Assembly (NCBI RefSeq): GCF_000002995.4
Contig: NW_025062478.1
Coordinates: 5,494,001-5,558,000 of the forward strand
Length of the DNA: 64,000 bases
Source: Brugia malayi
Taxonomy: Eukaryota > Nematoda > Chromadorea > Rhabditida > Onchocercidae
Reading direction: 5' to 3'
A program made the translations under genes and the position numbers. Below are positions 38,601 through 50,300 of this stretch, in pieces. Position 1 is the first letter of the stretch; each line of letters begins with the position of its first letter. The notes beneath the pieces are model-generated. The model was not told where the DNA came from, made no database searches, and saw only the letters and a program-made list of their open reading frames with translations.

Positions 38601-39814
38601 AAATTTGTTATTTTTAGGGAAGAGATTCGGAATTATTGAGTAGGATTTTGTTCTGCATGGGTCATTTGATCAGATGTTCTGGTTCTTCTCCATGCACAGT
38701 GAAAATGGTTAGGTATGTTAATTGGATCAGAGACTTTCATTTCAATTTCAGACAATATTAAGATTTTCGAGGATTAAATTATACTGGTCGAAAGGTTGAG
38801 TTCCTTGGCATCGATAATTTCAAGTAATTTCACTTCCTTAATCATTTTTCTGCAATTTAAAAGCTGTTAAAAATTTTTTTTTGAATAAAATTGGATATTT
38901 ATTTTTGTCTACGAGGATAATTTGTTAGACACTTAAACTAGTCTTTGCATGTGATAAGCAATGAACCAAATGAATTATTATTATCCCAGAAAAAATATGC
39001 TGTTTTTTAAAATGTTTTCTGGTCATGCCAAATTTGGGATTTTCAAACAAAATTTGAAACTTTGTTTCACGAAATAATCTTGCCATCTTCTCATATTTAG
39101 ATTAAACGACTCACTGTTTTGGAATTATTTACAAATCAGTTTTTAGAATAGTGTTCGTCTTGTTTTATATCAGTTATAACTCATTCTGATATCTAGTAGC
39201 ATTTCACTCGTTATAGGTCTTCATATCAGTTATCTGAGCAGGAACATACTGTGTATTGCCATATTTCTTATTTTTCATAAAATTAGAGTGTTTTTCTTCA
39301 CTGCAGTACCCTGGCTTATCTGCTTGTTCCGCTACGACATAATACGAATTTTGCGGTGAGACAGGCTGTACTTTTTTGCTATGCTTCTATTTGTGTATCC
39401 TTATCGAAGGAGGTATTACTTCAGTTCTATTCGGGTAAACATCTGTTTTTTTTTCATAGCAACCATAACAGAGTCGTTATCACAATTAGATTTTTATCTA
39501 CCCTAACAGAATAGATTATCAGTTTTTATTTATATTGTGGAAAATGATCGCTAGAAATTCTAATAAGAGTGCAGTAGCCTTTTTTCTCTTATCCAATGCT
39601 TGGTAATTTTTTTAAAACAAAATTTCGACGCTAAAAGGACATTATTTGAAATGGATTTAACTTTTTGCAATTTATTTTAATTCTTTTAGATGAATTAGTC
39701 GATTGGTTAGAATATGCTACGAAGCTAGCTGAAGCTGATCCGTCAACAGAATGCCGACAAATTGCGCAAATGGCAGCTGAAACCATTGCTATAATTATCT
39801 CTGTTAACGACTAA
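32653..39814 (+). CDS. clk-2: TELO2/CLK-2, TTT-complex PIKK-stabilising protein
   Basis: TELO2 (Tel2; CLK-2/RAD-5 in C. elegans) works with TTI1 and TTI2 and HSP90 to mature ATM, ATR, mTOR and related kinases. Start MCDKELCALVSAKNRPELLI at 32653; about 15 exons; stop TAA 39812-39814. Helical repeats fill the N-terminal half (QCVLSPERLPFVKYRILTQL, DDTIWSRISARLLTDTSNGI, LLLLVLLAAKDGKMLQ, SRLHEDTICTALNVWANGIH). The central family signature is clear: DPRRRLRGMFVAEVITDWFS and FEFPPEADEI, then an acidic linker with SDDDDDFPVYEIPEEEL (compare human SDDEFVPYDM), then PYYIMDCIEGLNEQNDYAKF. The C-terminal part reads NSFFYPLT, LLSRILFCMGHLIRCSGSSP and LAYLLVPLRHNTNFAVRQAV. Exon edges around 33700-35370 are the least certain. 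It is divergently arranged with SDAD1. Confidence 0.93.
36039..36060. repeat. (TA)n microsatellite in TELO2 intron
   Basis: About eleven TA units without interruption. Confidence 0.85.
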
Positions 39815-39962
39815 GAAATTTACTGAAAGAATCAATTACACCGATTGGGCAAAGTTGGCAGAATCATTGAAAAATTGATCCTTTTTTGATGGGGGAAGAA
39901 GCCTCCTGCTTTGGAACATCTTCATTTGCATCTGCAAAATATTGTGGAAAATGATCGCTAGA
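39532..39962. repeat. 24-bp exact direct repeat across the TELO2 3' end
   Basis: atattgtggaaaatgatcgc plus taga occurs at 39532-39555 (last intron) and 39939-39962 (3' UTR region), 407 bp apart. The rest of the intervals are not similar by eye. Confidence 0.8.
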
Positions 39963-40671
39963 TTTTAGTATTTAAAGGAATTTCTCGTCTTACTTTATAT
40001 GCTTAAATTTTTATGAATTAGGAAAGAACTGATCTCATTAAATTTCACTTAATAAATTTACAAGAAACTTTCATCTTGCATTATAGCAAGTCGCATGACA
40101 ACTCGATACTTGCTTCAATTACTAAGAATCAGTCCTTGATCTAGTATCATAAAGTTATTCAGAAACGTGCTCAGATGATAATGTTGTTAAAAGACATCGC
40201 GTAAATTTGGACGTAACATTGGTCCATAAACATTTATTTAAAAAATGGGGTGGTCGTAAGTCATCGTTCCTACATCTACTCAGTTATAACATTTATCATG
40301 GACTGGCATTCTTTTTCATTATCTTTCGATGCATCTTTTTAGCGTTAACTAAATTAAATTAAGGTGAGCAATTTTCATGCACAAATTTTTAATTATTAAG
40401 TGCACTATGTCTTAGTAGTATTGTGAAGCAGTTATTTCTTCATTTCAATTTCAATAAAATTCACACTGTTGAAGAAATTCTCTTAGCTGCAGGTTTTGCT
40501 GCAGTACTCTGCAATTGCTTCTGCTCTAGCTCACGTGATGTGTTGATCTGAAATAACTTACTAAGCTTAGGATAAGGTGGCTATTAATGCCCACCGAGTG
40601 ACACATTGTCCAAAATAAGACCACATGTATATGAGACACAATATACAAAGATGCATTGACAACTGGCAGTG
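39815..40671. other. Convergent intergenic region, TELO2 to ODR-2-like gene
   Basis: Holds the two 3' ends. AATAAA near 40050 (+) suits TELO2. No gene was found. A minus-strand reading at 40461-40557 looked exon-like but belongs to no consistent model. Confidence 0.5.
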
Positions 40672-43600
40672 TCAAATTGATGGTAAAGGTATCCTCTGGA
40701 TGGGAAATAGACCAATAAGGGAACATAAAAGCACAAAAAAGAGTGGACAGCTAAAGGTGGCCCATTCGTTTTTTGCTGCGGAGGATCTGCCGTTGCAATA
40801 GTCATCATAGCAGGTACATACTGAAATGTAGCTGTCATCGCTTAATTCGGTTGGTAGTTTGAATAGTTCGCGCTTTCTGCAATGTATTCAAGTTGTCAGC
40901 TTGAATTGATTTGAGTGCATTCTCTAAGAAATACAAGAAGGAAATAAGAACCTATATTGACGGCAAGAGTCGCGATGCATCCACCTGTACCACGTGACAA
41001 TTGTTTGGTTGAAACCATTATAGAGAAGTTCATCAAGGCATCCGCGAATATGACCTCTTATACGAACTCCTACAAGCTGTTCATCTACAACAAAATTACT
41101 CTGATTTTTTGCAACGTATTAAGAAGTTATTTTAGGACTGAATATAGCGAAGTCTTGCATATATATATATATATTTGAATATAATAATATCTAATTTCTT
41201 TTTTCTCCATTCAAACATTTTTATTGCTGAAATGTCATTCAAGCTTCCTGCATCGATCCAATTAGAATTTCAATCCTATATGATATTAATTTGAATAGAA
41301 TGAAATACCAGCTACAGCCGGTTCTTCCCACATTCGTATACATATTGTTGGACAATAAGTGAACGGAACGGCCTGTGGGTCAAGATTGTTCTCGTTACAC
41401 AGATCTGTGAAATTTTTCGGCTTTTTGTAAATAGAAGAAAGAGCGGGCCAAACTGCTTCATACAGTCGCGACATGCAGGAGAAACAGCGAGCAGTATCTG
41501 GAAATTAAACTAATAGATGGATAACGGTCGATACTTAACAAATTCATTATAAAAAGTCATTTCACCAATAACGACGACTTAGAGATACTGATACACATTT
41601 ACTCATGCATATCTGAGATGCAGGAACTTGCAATGAAATAGTGCAAAACCGGCACTCACAAGAACCGGATTATTTTCATTTGTGATTAATGTGAACTTTT
41701 CTCCTTTCGCAGGAATTCATCCAAAGTATTTCAAGAGTTTGGTATCTACAAACATCAGAACACTGAAGAACTGATATCTAGTTAATTTAAATATCTGTTT
41801 GCAACTCACCAAAAATTCTGCATCGCTATGAAATCAACTCAATTAATATTTGTAATAAATTTTCCTATATCAGAAAAAATACACATTTTTTGCATTAAGT
41901 GATACTTCATTTGCTACCATCAAATTAGTGTTATTACTAGGAATGTTAACATTGAAATCATTAAAATACGCTAAATGAAATGATTTGGTGAAGCGCAGAC
42001 TTGTTGCCATCTGCACCTTTCTAACCCATAAATGTTGCTGTATAATTGGGAAGCATCGTTGCAGCACTGATACTCACGGACAACAACGCCGATACTGCTG
42101 CTGAGATCGTTACGAAGTGGAAATACATCGGCGCATCGCGTAATATCAGTAACTGTAGAAGCACAGTCACTAACCAATGAATGGGTCAATTGGAAGTATG
42201 ACGAAGTATTGAATCCAGAATTTGAGAGAGATATTAACAATACTGAATTGTTGCAGATGAGTTATTAAATAACAGTGATGTACTGCAATTCAAAATTGCC
42301 TCTAATTAATTGTATGCCAAACATAATTTCAATAATAGTTATAAGATTTATAAGAGTAATCAACAAAGTTTAATTTACAAATATGCTGTAAATTAAACTA
42401 AAAAATAATGACACACAATTAGTAAAGCGATTTTTGTTTTCTGACACTGAGTAGATTTGTTGAAGAGATGTATTTCAAGCAAAAGGTTTGTCTCAATATG
42501 TGTGAAAATTTCAGGTTAAAGGGAATTGAAATTCTATTCAAAAAATTAATTAATCAAACCCATAGAATTTTAGCTGTATTGTTTAAGGATGATTTATCAG
42601 AGTTACGTACTATTCGCGAAATCTATTGCAATAAATGAAGTGAATGGGAGGAAATGTCAGTCAGGTTGAAAGAAGACGAACTATTTAATGGCTAGTGGAA
42701 TAGCTATGGGACAAACTTGAGCAACATATAACTAACTATGACATTAGTTAGGTCCAGCAAGCATATTCAGTTGATAATATCGAAAATGGTTGGACGCTTC
42801 CGGCACTTCCGACGATCAATCCTTATTTGACAGAAAGTGAATGTTAGTTATCATGAGAACAACGAGAAGGACAACCGAATAGATTATATAAACACATCAT
42901 AAAATTCTGTAAATGAGGTGAGAAAGGATGACAGCTATCAAGGTAAATCTTTTTTTCTCAAGTAAGACTTGACGATTGAATGAACGAGTCTCAAAGATTG
43001 ATTTCTTAGAAGATTACTATTTCTGCTTCCATTTCTTTATTAGTTGAAGCACTCACTCATCAATTTAAGTGCCATCAAATCCTTTTTCAGTCTGTTTTAT
43101 TTGTCCCACAGTTCAATCTACTCAAGCAATATAAACGATTGTAAAATGTTCAAGTGAATATTATTTTGTTTATGATTAGTATAGCAACTTACGCACCTTA
43201 AACTTTAATTTGAATTAAGATTAGCACGAAATTTGTTGTAAGTGCTGCAGAAAATTGGATTATTAAATGTCGCATAATTCTTATCTTCTATATATCAATT
43301 AATTAATTAAGTTTAATCTCTAATGAGCAATGATTGGTAAATAATGTATAATAAAAATTAATGTAATTGATATGGCAAAAATGTACTGATTAGGGGAATT
43401 GATTTAAAGTAAAATGTCAATAAGAAATGTATTTATACAAAAGCAAAAAGCTGAAGAACTAAAGTTACATATTGCCGAAAATCTGAGAAAGTATTTTGTT
43501 AGATATGAAACGCTACGAAGAAGATTTGGAAAAAGCATAAAAAGTATTGTGATGAGTATAAATGGAAATAAGAGCTTTTCATCTCTTTTTTTGTAATTGC

Positions 43601-44143
43601 ATTCGCAAATGAAATAAATTAAAGAAGCAAGGGAAGCATTAGGAAAATCACAGTGCGTATTTCATCTTTATGCTTGAGTATTCGGGAAAGTCGAAGGCTA
43701 TAATGAAAAAGAAATCCATGGAGCAAAGTAAAGTCTGATCATATGCGATATTTGGAAAGTTCCAGATAAGATAAGCAAGGAAACTTTTTAATGGAAAATT
43801 AAAAAGGATTATAATGAATTTCGCTGGACATAAATTACTATTACAAACTATTAATTTACTTTGTCAAGAAAGCTTTTAATTACCTCATAAATCCATTACA
43901 GATATCTATTTTGTTGCATCAAATTGATTACATACTTTAAAAAAAATTTTTCCCTTACATTAGCCAATTTCTCTCTCATAAAGAATAATAATTCAGCGAT
44001 GTTGCGCTTTCGCACTTTTTTTCATTATAGCATTCCGTTGCTGCAAGCAATTCTCTGAATTTCCATGAAAGAGTTTTGCTCGTTTCTGGAACGAATATAG
44101 CCGGATAGGAAGGTATTATGCTGAGCTGTCTCTTTAGCAAAAG

Positions 44144-44186
<43 letters not shown>

Positions 44187-47100
44187 GTATATGATAGATG
44201 AAGAGAGAGAGAGAGGAGGGGAAAAAGATAGGTAGATAGCATTGTTTACATAATATGTAAATTTTATCAAATTCGATTTAACTGACCCTTGCAAGAGAGA
44301 AATGACAGGTGAATTTTGTGAATGGAAGTCGAAAATTTTTGGAATCTAAGCATATGAATGTCAATAGACTCGACAAATACTTCCATCTCAATTGTCAAAC
44401 GACACTAGCGTGTATTGTTAGATTTCAGAACATTTTAAACTTTGAAGAATCTGATAAAGAATCGAAATTTTAGAAGACAGCTCGTCGTACACTACTAGTT
44501 GCCATGTTTTGCTGGATTTATTAAGAGCTAAAAGTCAACCGATACACTGACCTCAGTGACACCAATTTTAAAAATAGAACTATCCAATAAATCTGAAAGA
44601 GCGATTATTTTAGTCATTTTTCATGTTTTTTCTATAACTACTTTAGTTTTTGCAACTTGAATGGAACAAATCACATTGTAAATGGATAAACAGAGATTTG
44701 TAAGGTATAAGTTTTGAATGAAATACAATCACCGAAGTATCATGAAAGCAGTGATATATCAATGACAACAAGTGGTTAAAATTATTTAACTTTAGAACAT
44801 TGATCTAATACTGATGGGAGCGTTAAATTATTTTCCCTTGAAGTGGACAAATAATTGTCAAAATCTCTCTTGCACTGCAGTTGTTAAAGTAATAAATTTA
44901 AATATTAATTTTGGAGGCTCTGACCTTATCAGACATAGACGTATAGCTTCTATTAGCATAACTATTAGAAGTATAGCTTCTTAGTAATAAGCATATATGA
45001 TTACTCATTCGAAAATGACTGCCTTATTCTAATACCCTAAAAACTTTGCGTTATTTGAAAATTGTTCCTCATCTCATAGCTTAAAGATTATCTGAATTTC
45101 AACCTTTAATTCTTTGTAGAATGCATTTCCATGGTACCAAATATACCGATAAACAGTTATGGTACTTGTAACTAGATGTTTCACATATATATTTCTGTCT
45201 CGGATCCAAACGTTATACGTGATGTCAAAATATTTTGGATGAGAAAGTAGAGCCATCAATAATTACTTGAAGAGAAAAAAAGCAAAAAAATAATCACAGC
45301 CTTCTTTCCCACATAGTTATAAATTTTAGATTTAATAGATGTGAGATAACAAAAGAAATGATAACTAGTAAGGCCTCAAGTCAAATAATCTAGTGATTTA
45401 ATGTCTGATGGCCAAAAACAAATCTTACTAAGCTTAACCACACATTAAGTAACTTTAAATCATATTGTATTGAATAAATTCTAATTTTTAATAAAAAATA
45501 TGAAACAAATGTTACGTCTAGTGTAAAAAAAGGTAACTCAATAATGGTACCAAAGAGGAAATAGGCTGTTAGCAATAAGAAGCAAAATTAGTGGGTGAAA
45601 ACAAATTTAAAAATTGACGGAAATGATAGAAGTTGGGAAAAAAATTTGATAAAAATTTATTGATATTTCTATCCCTTGAGAGCACATCGAAAATACTTGT
45701 TTTAAATGACTCTTTTTAGAAATTCGTAGAATCATGTGGAACCGCAATTTCATACATTGAAAAAATATATTGCTTTGGAAAGCCTCCATAACGAAGTTTG
45801 AATGTCATTTAGAAAATCAGTGGTCGTTGAGAACTGGCCAGGTCTTTTGACCTTTCTTAGTAATCAATTTTAATTAAAAAAAAAAAAAAATTTTTTTTTT
45901 TGAACTATGCGCTTTCTTGGCTTTAGTGATCGATCAAGCGGAGAAAAGAAAGGAGAAAGAAAAAAAAATCTACATTTTTCCACCTCTCATATCAACTAAT
46001 ACGTACAATTCATGATTACAAAAAAGAAGAAAGAATGATAATTATTGCATTTAATCAAAAACAAAGCAAATTGAATGTGAGAGCAAAGAAAAATAAATCT
46101 ATAATAGCAACAAAAATTTTTCTTCCATTTTGATTTTATGAAGAAAGTCGACATTTTATTCACGTCACGTAATACATTTCACTAAAAATCCAACCAAATT
46201 TTTCACTTTCTGTATGAAATAAAGGAATTAAACACTATTTTGTTCGAATAAACAGCGATATGGATTGAAGTGATTGAATTTTCTGATCTCAGTGTGTTAA
46301 GCTTTAGATTGAATTAGTGCTAAGAATGCAACTTGCAAAATTGTGACATTCAGAGTGACATTTTAAATAATCTGACCGACGACATATTTATTTTCAAATG
46401 CTAAAAAACAAAAAGAAAAAAGTGAAGTCTTCGAACAGTCATTACATCTGTTCAGTTTCATTAAATTTAGATAAATTGCTGGGATAAAAAAAAGAATTGT
46501 TAAATTCAACAGCACTTCAGAAAGAATTGCTGAGAACAATTTGTGTCATTTATCCATGTTTTTTTACGAACTATAATAGGTTGATAAACTATGCCTTTTA
46601 TGTTCAATGTTGTCATGAATGGAATGTTCCAGATCAGTTTTGAGAGACTGAATAAGAATTACTCAATCATTAGTGTATTTAAAAATGTCACAAACTTGGC
46701 ATCGTATAAGATATCGGAGAATTAGTGAATAGTAATGCTGCTTTGAATAATAATAATAGTGAATAAAAATAATAACACTAAGGAACAATACTACTTTCTG
46801 TTGTTCTTGGAACTGAAGTAAAATTAAAATATATTAGAAGTGACATTTAGTTTCTGATTAAGGAGATTTTTTTTGAGGGAGTTTTCGATTAAGAAGTGAT
46901 TCATGAAGTAGACTAAAAGCATACATAAGAGAAAGAATACAAGAGTTACTGGACGGATAATGAAAGTTTAAAAAGTTTCAACAAATATTTCTTATATTTC
47001 TTTCTTAGCGCCGAATGACAAATTTATAATTTTAATTCTTCGTGATCAAATGACAATGACCTTAAGCTCATTAGAAACACAAAGAAAGTTGTCATTCTAA

Positions 47101-47347
47101 AAAGATTTTCTACCATTCTCAATTTAACTTAATCATATTCCAATGTTTACATATAAATTATTAAAAACATTCTGTGACGTCAGATAACCACTTGAATTTT
47201 ATTCCATGCGAGATATCCTGAGATTAGATAATTATTGAAAAAATAAAATTTACGGCTGTTGTGAAGAGTTGTTGTGACACTATGAGCGTGTATTCCAATG
47301 ACAGTAGATGACAGCACGTAGATGATAATGTTCAGCAATATATTCAT
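40672..47347 (-). CDS. ODR-2/HOT-family Ly6-like GPI-anchored surface protein
   Basis: Four exons splice with matching phases: 47347-47254, 41497-41309, 41069-40952 and 40876-40672 (606 bases with stop, 201 residues). Exon 1 is a signal peptide (MNILLNIIIYVLSSTVIGIHA). The mature part has paired cysteines of the ODR-2 type: ARCFSCMSRLYEAVWPALSS, KNFTDLCNENNLDP, YCPTICIRMWEEPAVAG, HIRGCLDELLYNGFNQTIV, HRDSCRQYRKREL and VCTCYDDYCNG, the Ly6-style CxCYxDxCN end. A hydrophobic tail (CPLFFVLLCSLIGLF) after small residues fits a GPI-attachment signal. In C. elegans, ODR-2 is a neuronal Ly6-type protein needed for odour response and HOT proteins are its relatives; the paralogue here is not resolved. 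Intron 1 is about 5.8 kb. An SL-type TTGTTTCAG lies about 22 bases before the ATG. Family call is firm on cysteine layout, from memory of the family. Confidence 0.85.
41995..42245 (-). other. Possible exon of unknown gene within the ODR-2-like intron 1
   Basis: After a possible acceptor (AACAATTCAG) the minus strand stays open to 41971 and has coding-like composition with cysteines: SDCASTVTDITRCADVFPL and VVREYQCCNDASQLYSN. A donor is possible near 42021 (GTTAGAA). It is not used in the phase-consistent ODR-2-like model. It might be an alternative exon, a nested gene or a relic. No family recognised. Confidence 0.3.
42250..47253. other. Remainder of the long first intron of the ODR-2-like gene
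   Basis: No exon with splice support apart from the item at 41995-42245. A poly(A)/poly(T) junction lies at about 45876-45901. C. elegans odr-2 uses alternative first exons, so alternative promoters could lie here; I could not identify one. Confidence 0.4.
44144..44216. repeat. (TA)n followed by (GA)n microsatellite
   Basis: About 18 TA units with a GTATAT interruption, then GAGAGAGAGAGA. Lies in the long ODR-2-like intron. Open frames on the minus strand here are artefacts of the repeat. Confidence 0.85.
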
Positions 47348-47368
47348 CACACCTCACAACCTCACATC

Positions 47369-47380
47369 CTGAAACAATAA
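47369..47380 (-). promoter_or_regulatory. Probable spliced-leader acceptor of the ODR-2-like gene
   Basis: TTTATTGTTTCAG on the minus strand, about 22 bases before the ATG at 47347, with no coding exon upstream. Confidence 0.45.
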
Positions 47381-50300
47381 ATATATTTATATCAGTATTT
47401 AAGTTCTACTTTTTCAGATTCTCATTCAAAACTGTTCGTCGGTGTTCCAGTGAGGAGACCACTGTTGGTAAATATATTATGCTCTGATATTGTCAGAAAT
47501 GACTTAATACAACACGGCACAGGTATTATATGACGTGTGGGTGATCTTAGCTTCGTCCATTTTATTGAAATTTTATTGAATTTCAGTGACAAACACATCA
47601 CTGAAATACAGCCACTTCACGTACAATTATACACGTACGTATATAATTATACAAATATACAGAATATATATATATATAAGCAGATTTAAGAGGAAATGAT
47701 TCAGTGGAAAAGTGTGCTGACTGCAAGTTTCAACAGGAAAACTCTTTATCATATCTTTCTGTTTTGCAGTTTATTCTAGTTCTTCAGTGTCCATTCTTGT
47801 CGAGAATTCGGTATTTGATGCAAAGATTAATTTAGAATGAGCTGAACTGTGTTGTGATGAATGCTCTTTTCCTCACATTTATTTGGCATCAAATTCGTTT
47901 TTCTGATTATAACTATGATTTATGTCTATTTAACTATTTGAAAAGTGATAATGATTAGACTGGTGATAAAAAAAGCACGACTGTTATTTGGATTACTTAA
48001 AATTTCTTGAACTAAAGTGCTACTATGAATTCTGTTTTAATATTACTTTGCGCGTCTTGATGAAATTGAAAGATGGAAATAATTCTGTTATGAAATTGTT
48101 TAGGACAACGGACACTCCAGAAATGACTTTCCTTAGTAGTAATCGTTTTGGAAATGGCACCAATTTTCATTAGAGCATTAGGAGAGTTCTAAATTGAATC
48201 AATTCCTTCCTTTCCTTCGACTTTCCCCTTCTTCTTCCTTACTAAGTTAAATCGAAATCACTTCTAAAAAGCATTACTGATGGACAACTAGGTTCCATCC
48301 GTAACGATGATGGATATGAGCTTGGGCACTTCAATTAAAAACTTCAAAACAATGATGATATAGAAAACGCTGAGAACTACTCGAGTAGTGAGAAGCAAAA
48401 CGGATTTGTCTACTTTTATATTGGATCTAAGAAGAAAGATAGAAATTAGGCTCAATTTTTACCCACCATTTTCATACTTCATATAATTGATGGGTTGATA
48501 AGAAAACCAGCCAAGTTGCAGGAGAATTGAACAAATGAAATCATTTATGCACCTTCATAGTATGAATACTAAAATTCAGTGAATTTTCTTTCATAATCCT
48601 TGAAGTGAACTACAAAAATGAACTATAGATTATCTTAGATGCTTCCTGACTTTACATAATTCTGGAAGTCAGCCCAAGAGTTTGAACTAGCAATAGGAAA
48701 TGAAGTAAATAAGTCTTAATGATACTTCAAAACTGAGCTGCTGGAAAATTAGTTTACAAAGCGGATTGTCTTGTAAATGAGAAAATAATGAAGTTGTACT
48801 GATTAGTTAAGCTATTGATTAGTAAACCGTGGAGAGATTCAACTGCAAATAATGTTCAAAAGAGAAATTGAAAACATTAGTGCCTATTCTGAGCAAAGTA
48901 GAACGAAAAGATCAGAGGGCACTATTGATCACATATCTCAATTATTGTAGAACTATTTAAAAAAATGTGTTTTCAGAAAAGCCTCAGTTGCATTTTTTTT
49001 TTGTTAGCGATTGATTTTCTGTGACCCCATTGACCCCATTGACAAACAGCTTGAAAACGTTTTTGCTGTGCCGCTATGCCTTTCAGATTTTTCATTGTTT
49101 ATGTTAATGCACCCATCTTTCCATCCAACCGATCTTTCATTTACATAGCCAAACTGGACATGAGACATTGGAAAAGTGTAGCAACAGATGTGTAAATATA
49201 CTGAATGGAAGTATCATAATGACCGATGGTACGAGTCACATGTCCATGCAAACAAATGACCAACAGCAATGCCACGTTTCACATGCAATGTATGACGACG
49301 TGTAAAGAAAAATTGCGGTTTCAATTTAGTGACCACAAACAATATGTGAAATGAAAGCTTTTGAGATTTCTTTGGCATGTTGAATTCTGCAAAAGTAGTT
49401 AAAGTAATGGCGCATTCAATAGAATTTAAGCTAAACAGAAACTTCTCAGTGACAGTTCTTTTCGTCTTTGTCGTATGCTTTAATTGATTAAGTCCGCTTC
49501 TCTTTTCTAAATTCTAACAAAAAATATTTGATTTGCTAGGAGATGAGAAGCATTGGATGCAATATTGCAATATACTGAAACTTGGGTAAATGCCAAATGA
49601 TCTCAAGAATTCGTATTGCTGCTACCGGTGAAAAAAGATCAATAAATGTCGTGCCGTTTCCGGAATGGTAGCATAGTGAAGAATAAAACTGCCAAACGAT
49701 ATACCGCTTCTTACATTGTCTTACATCATTTGAATGGGAAAAATGATTGCTTAGAAGCGATCATTAATATGTGAAAAGAGATAAAGAAGAGAAAAAAGGA
49801 CTAAATTGAAGGATGAATTTGTTGTTCTGGACATAGATAATAGAGTTTCATTTCTTATGATGACAAGATTCGAAGACAAGCTTTTCTGTATTGATAAGTT
49901 ATGAACAAGTAATGCTTGCATTGATGACAGATGAAGCATCCGTGAATTTTGGCTTTCTTCTTTCTTTTCCTATGAATTTCTCAACGTTTTTTCTATTAAA
50001 ATTGAAGAACGGAAAATTAGAAAGATTTTTTTGTACAATGTGAACTTATTGAATATCGAAAGTATTGGATGTAAAAATATTTAAAATCTAATTCATTACA
50101 AATACTTCGAATATGATCGCATAGTTTTATGTCTTTCCTCTCTTTTTTTTTTTTTTTTTTTGTTTAACTTCGTTTCATTAGTGAAGTGGAAGCAATTTAT
50201 TTAACTGTATTACCTGTAATAATAGCTGTAAAAATTGAAACGACTGATATAACACGAATTGCAATACTCAAATTATGATTGTATTGAAATCGATGGAATG

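Noticed and set aside
40461..40838. Small two-helix membrane protein (VMA21-like) on the minus strand
   Set aside because: That reading needed introns within what is clearly the last exon of the ODR-2-like gene (VCTCYDDYCNG and GPI tail), which fits in a single frame.
40920..41178. Plus-strand frames resembling a frameshifted gene (REVHQGIREYDLLYELLQ)
   Set aside because: They are antisense to ODR-2-like exon 3, whose splice phases and cysteine pattern are consistent.
43414..43596. 60-codon frame QKQKAEELKLHIAENLRKYF
   Set aside because: Helix-like composition but no splice sites, signal or family match; inside a long intron on the other strand.
43976..44294. Two 88-89-codon minus-strand frames with repeated Tyr-Ile
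   Set aside because: Produced by the (TA)n microsatellite.
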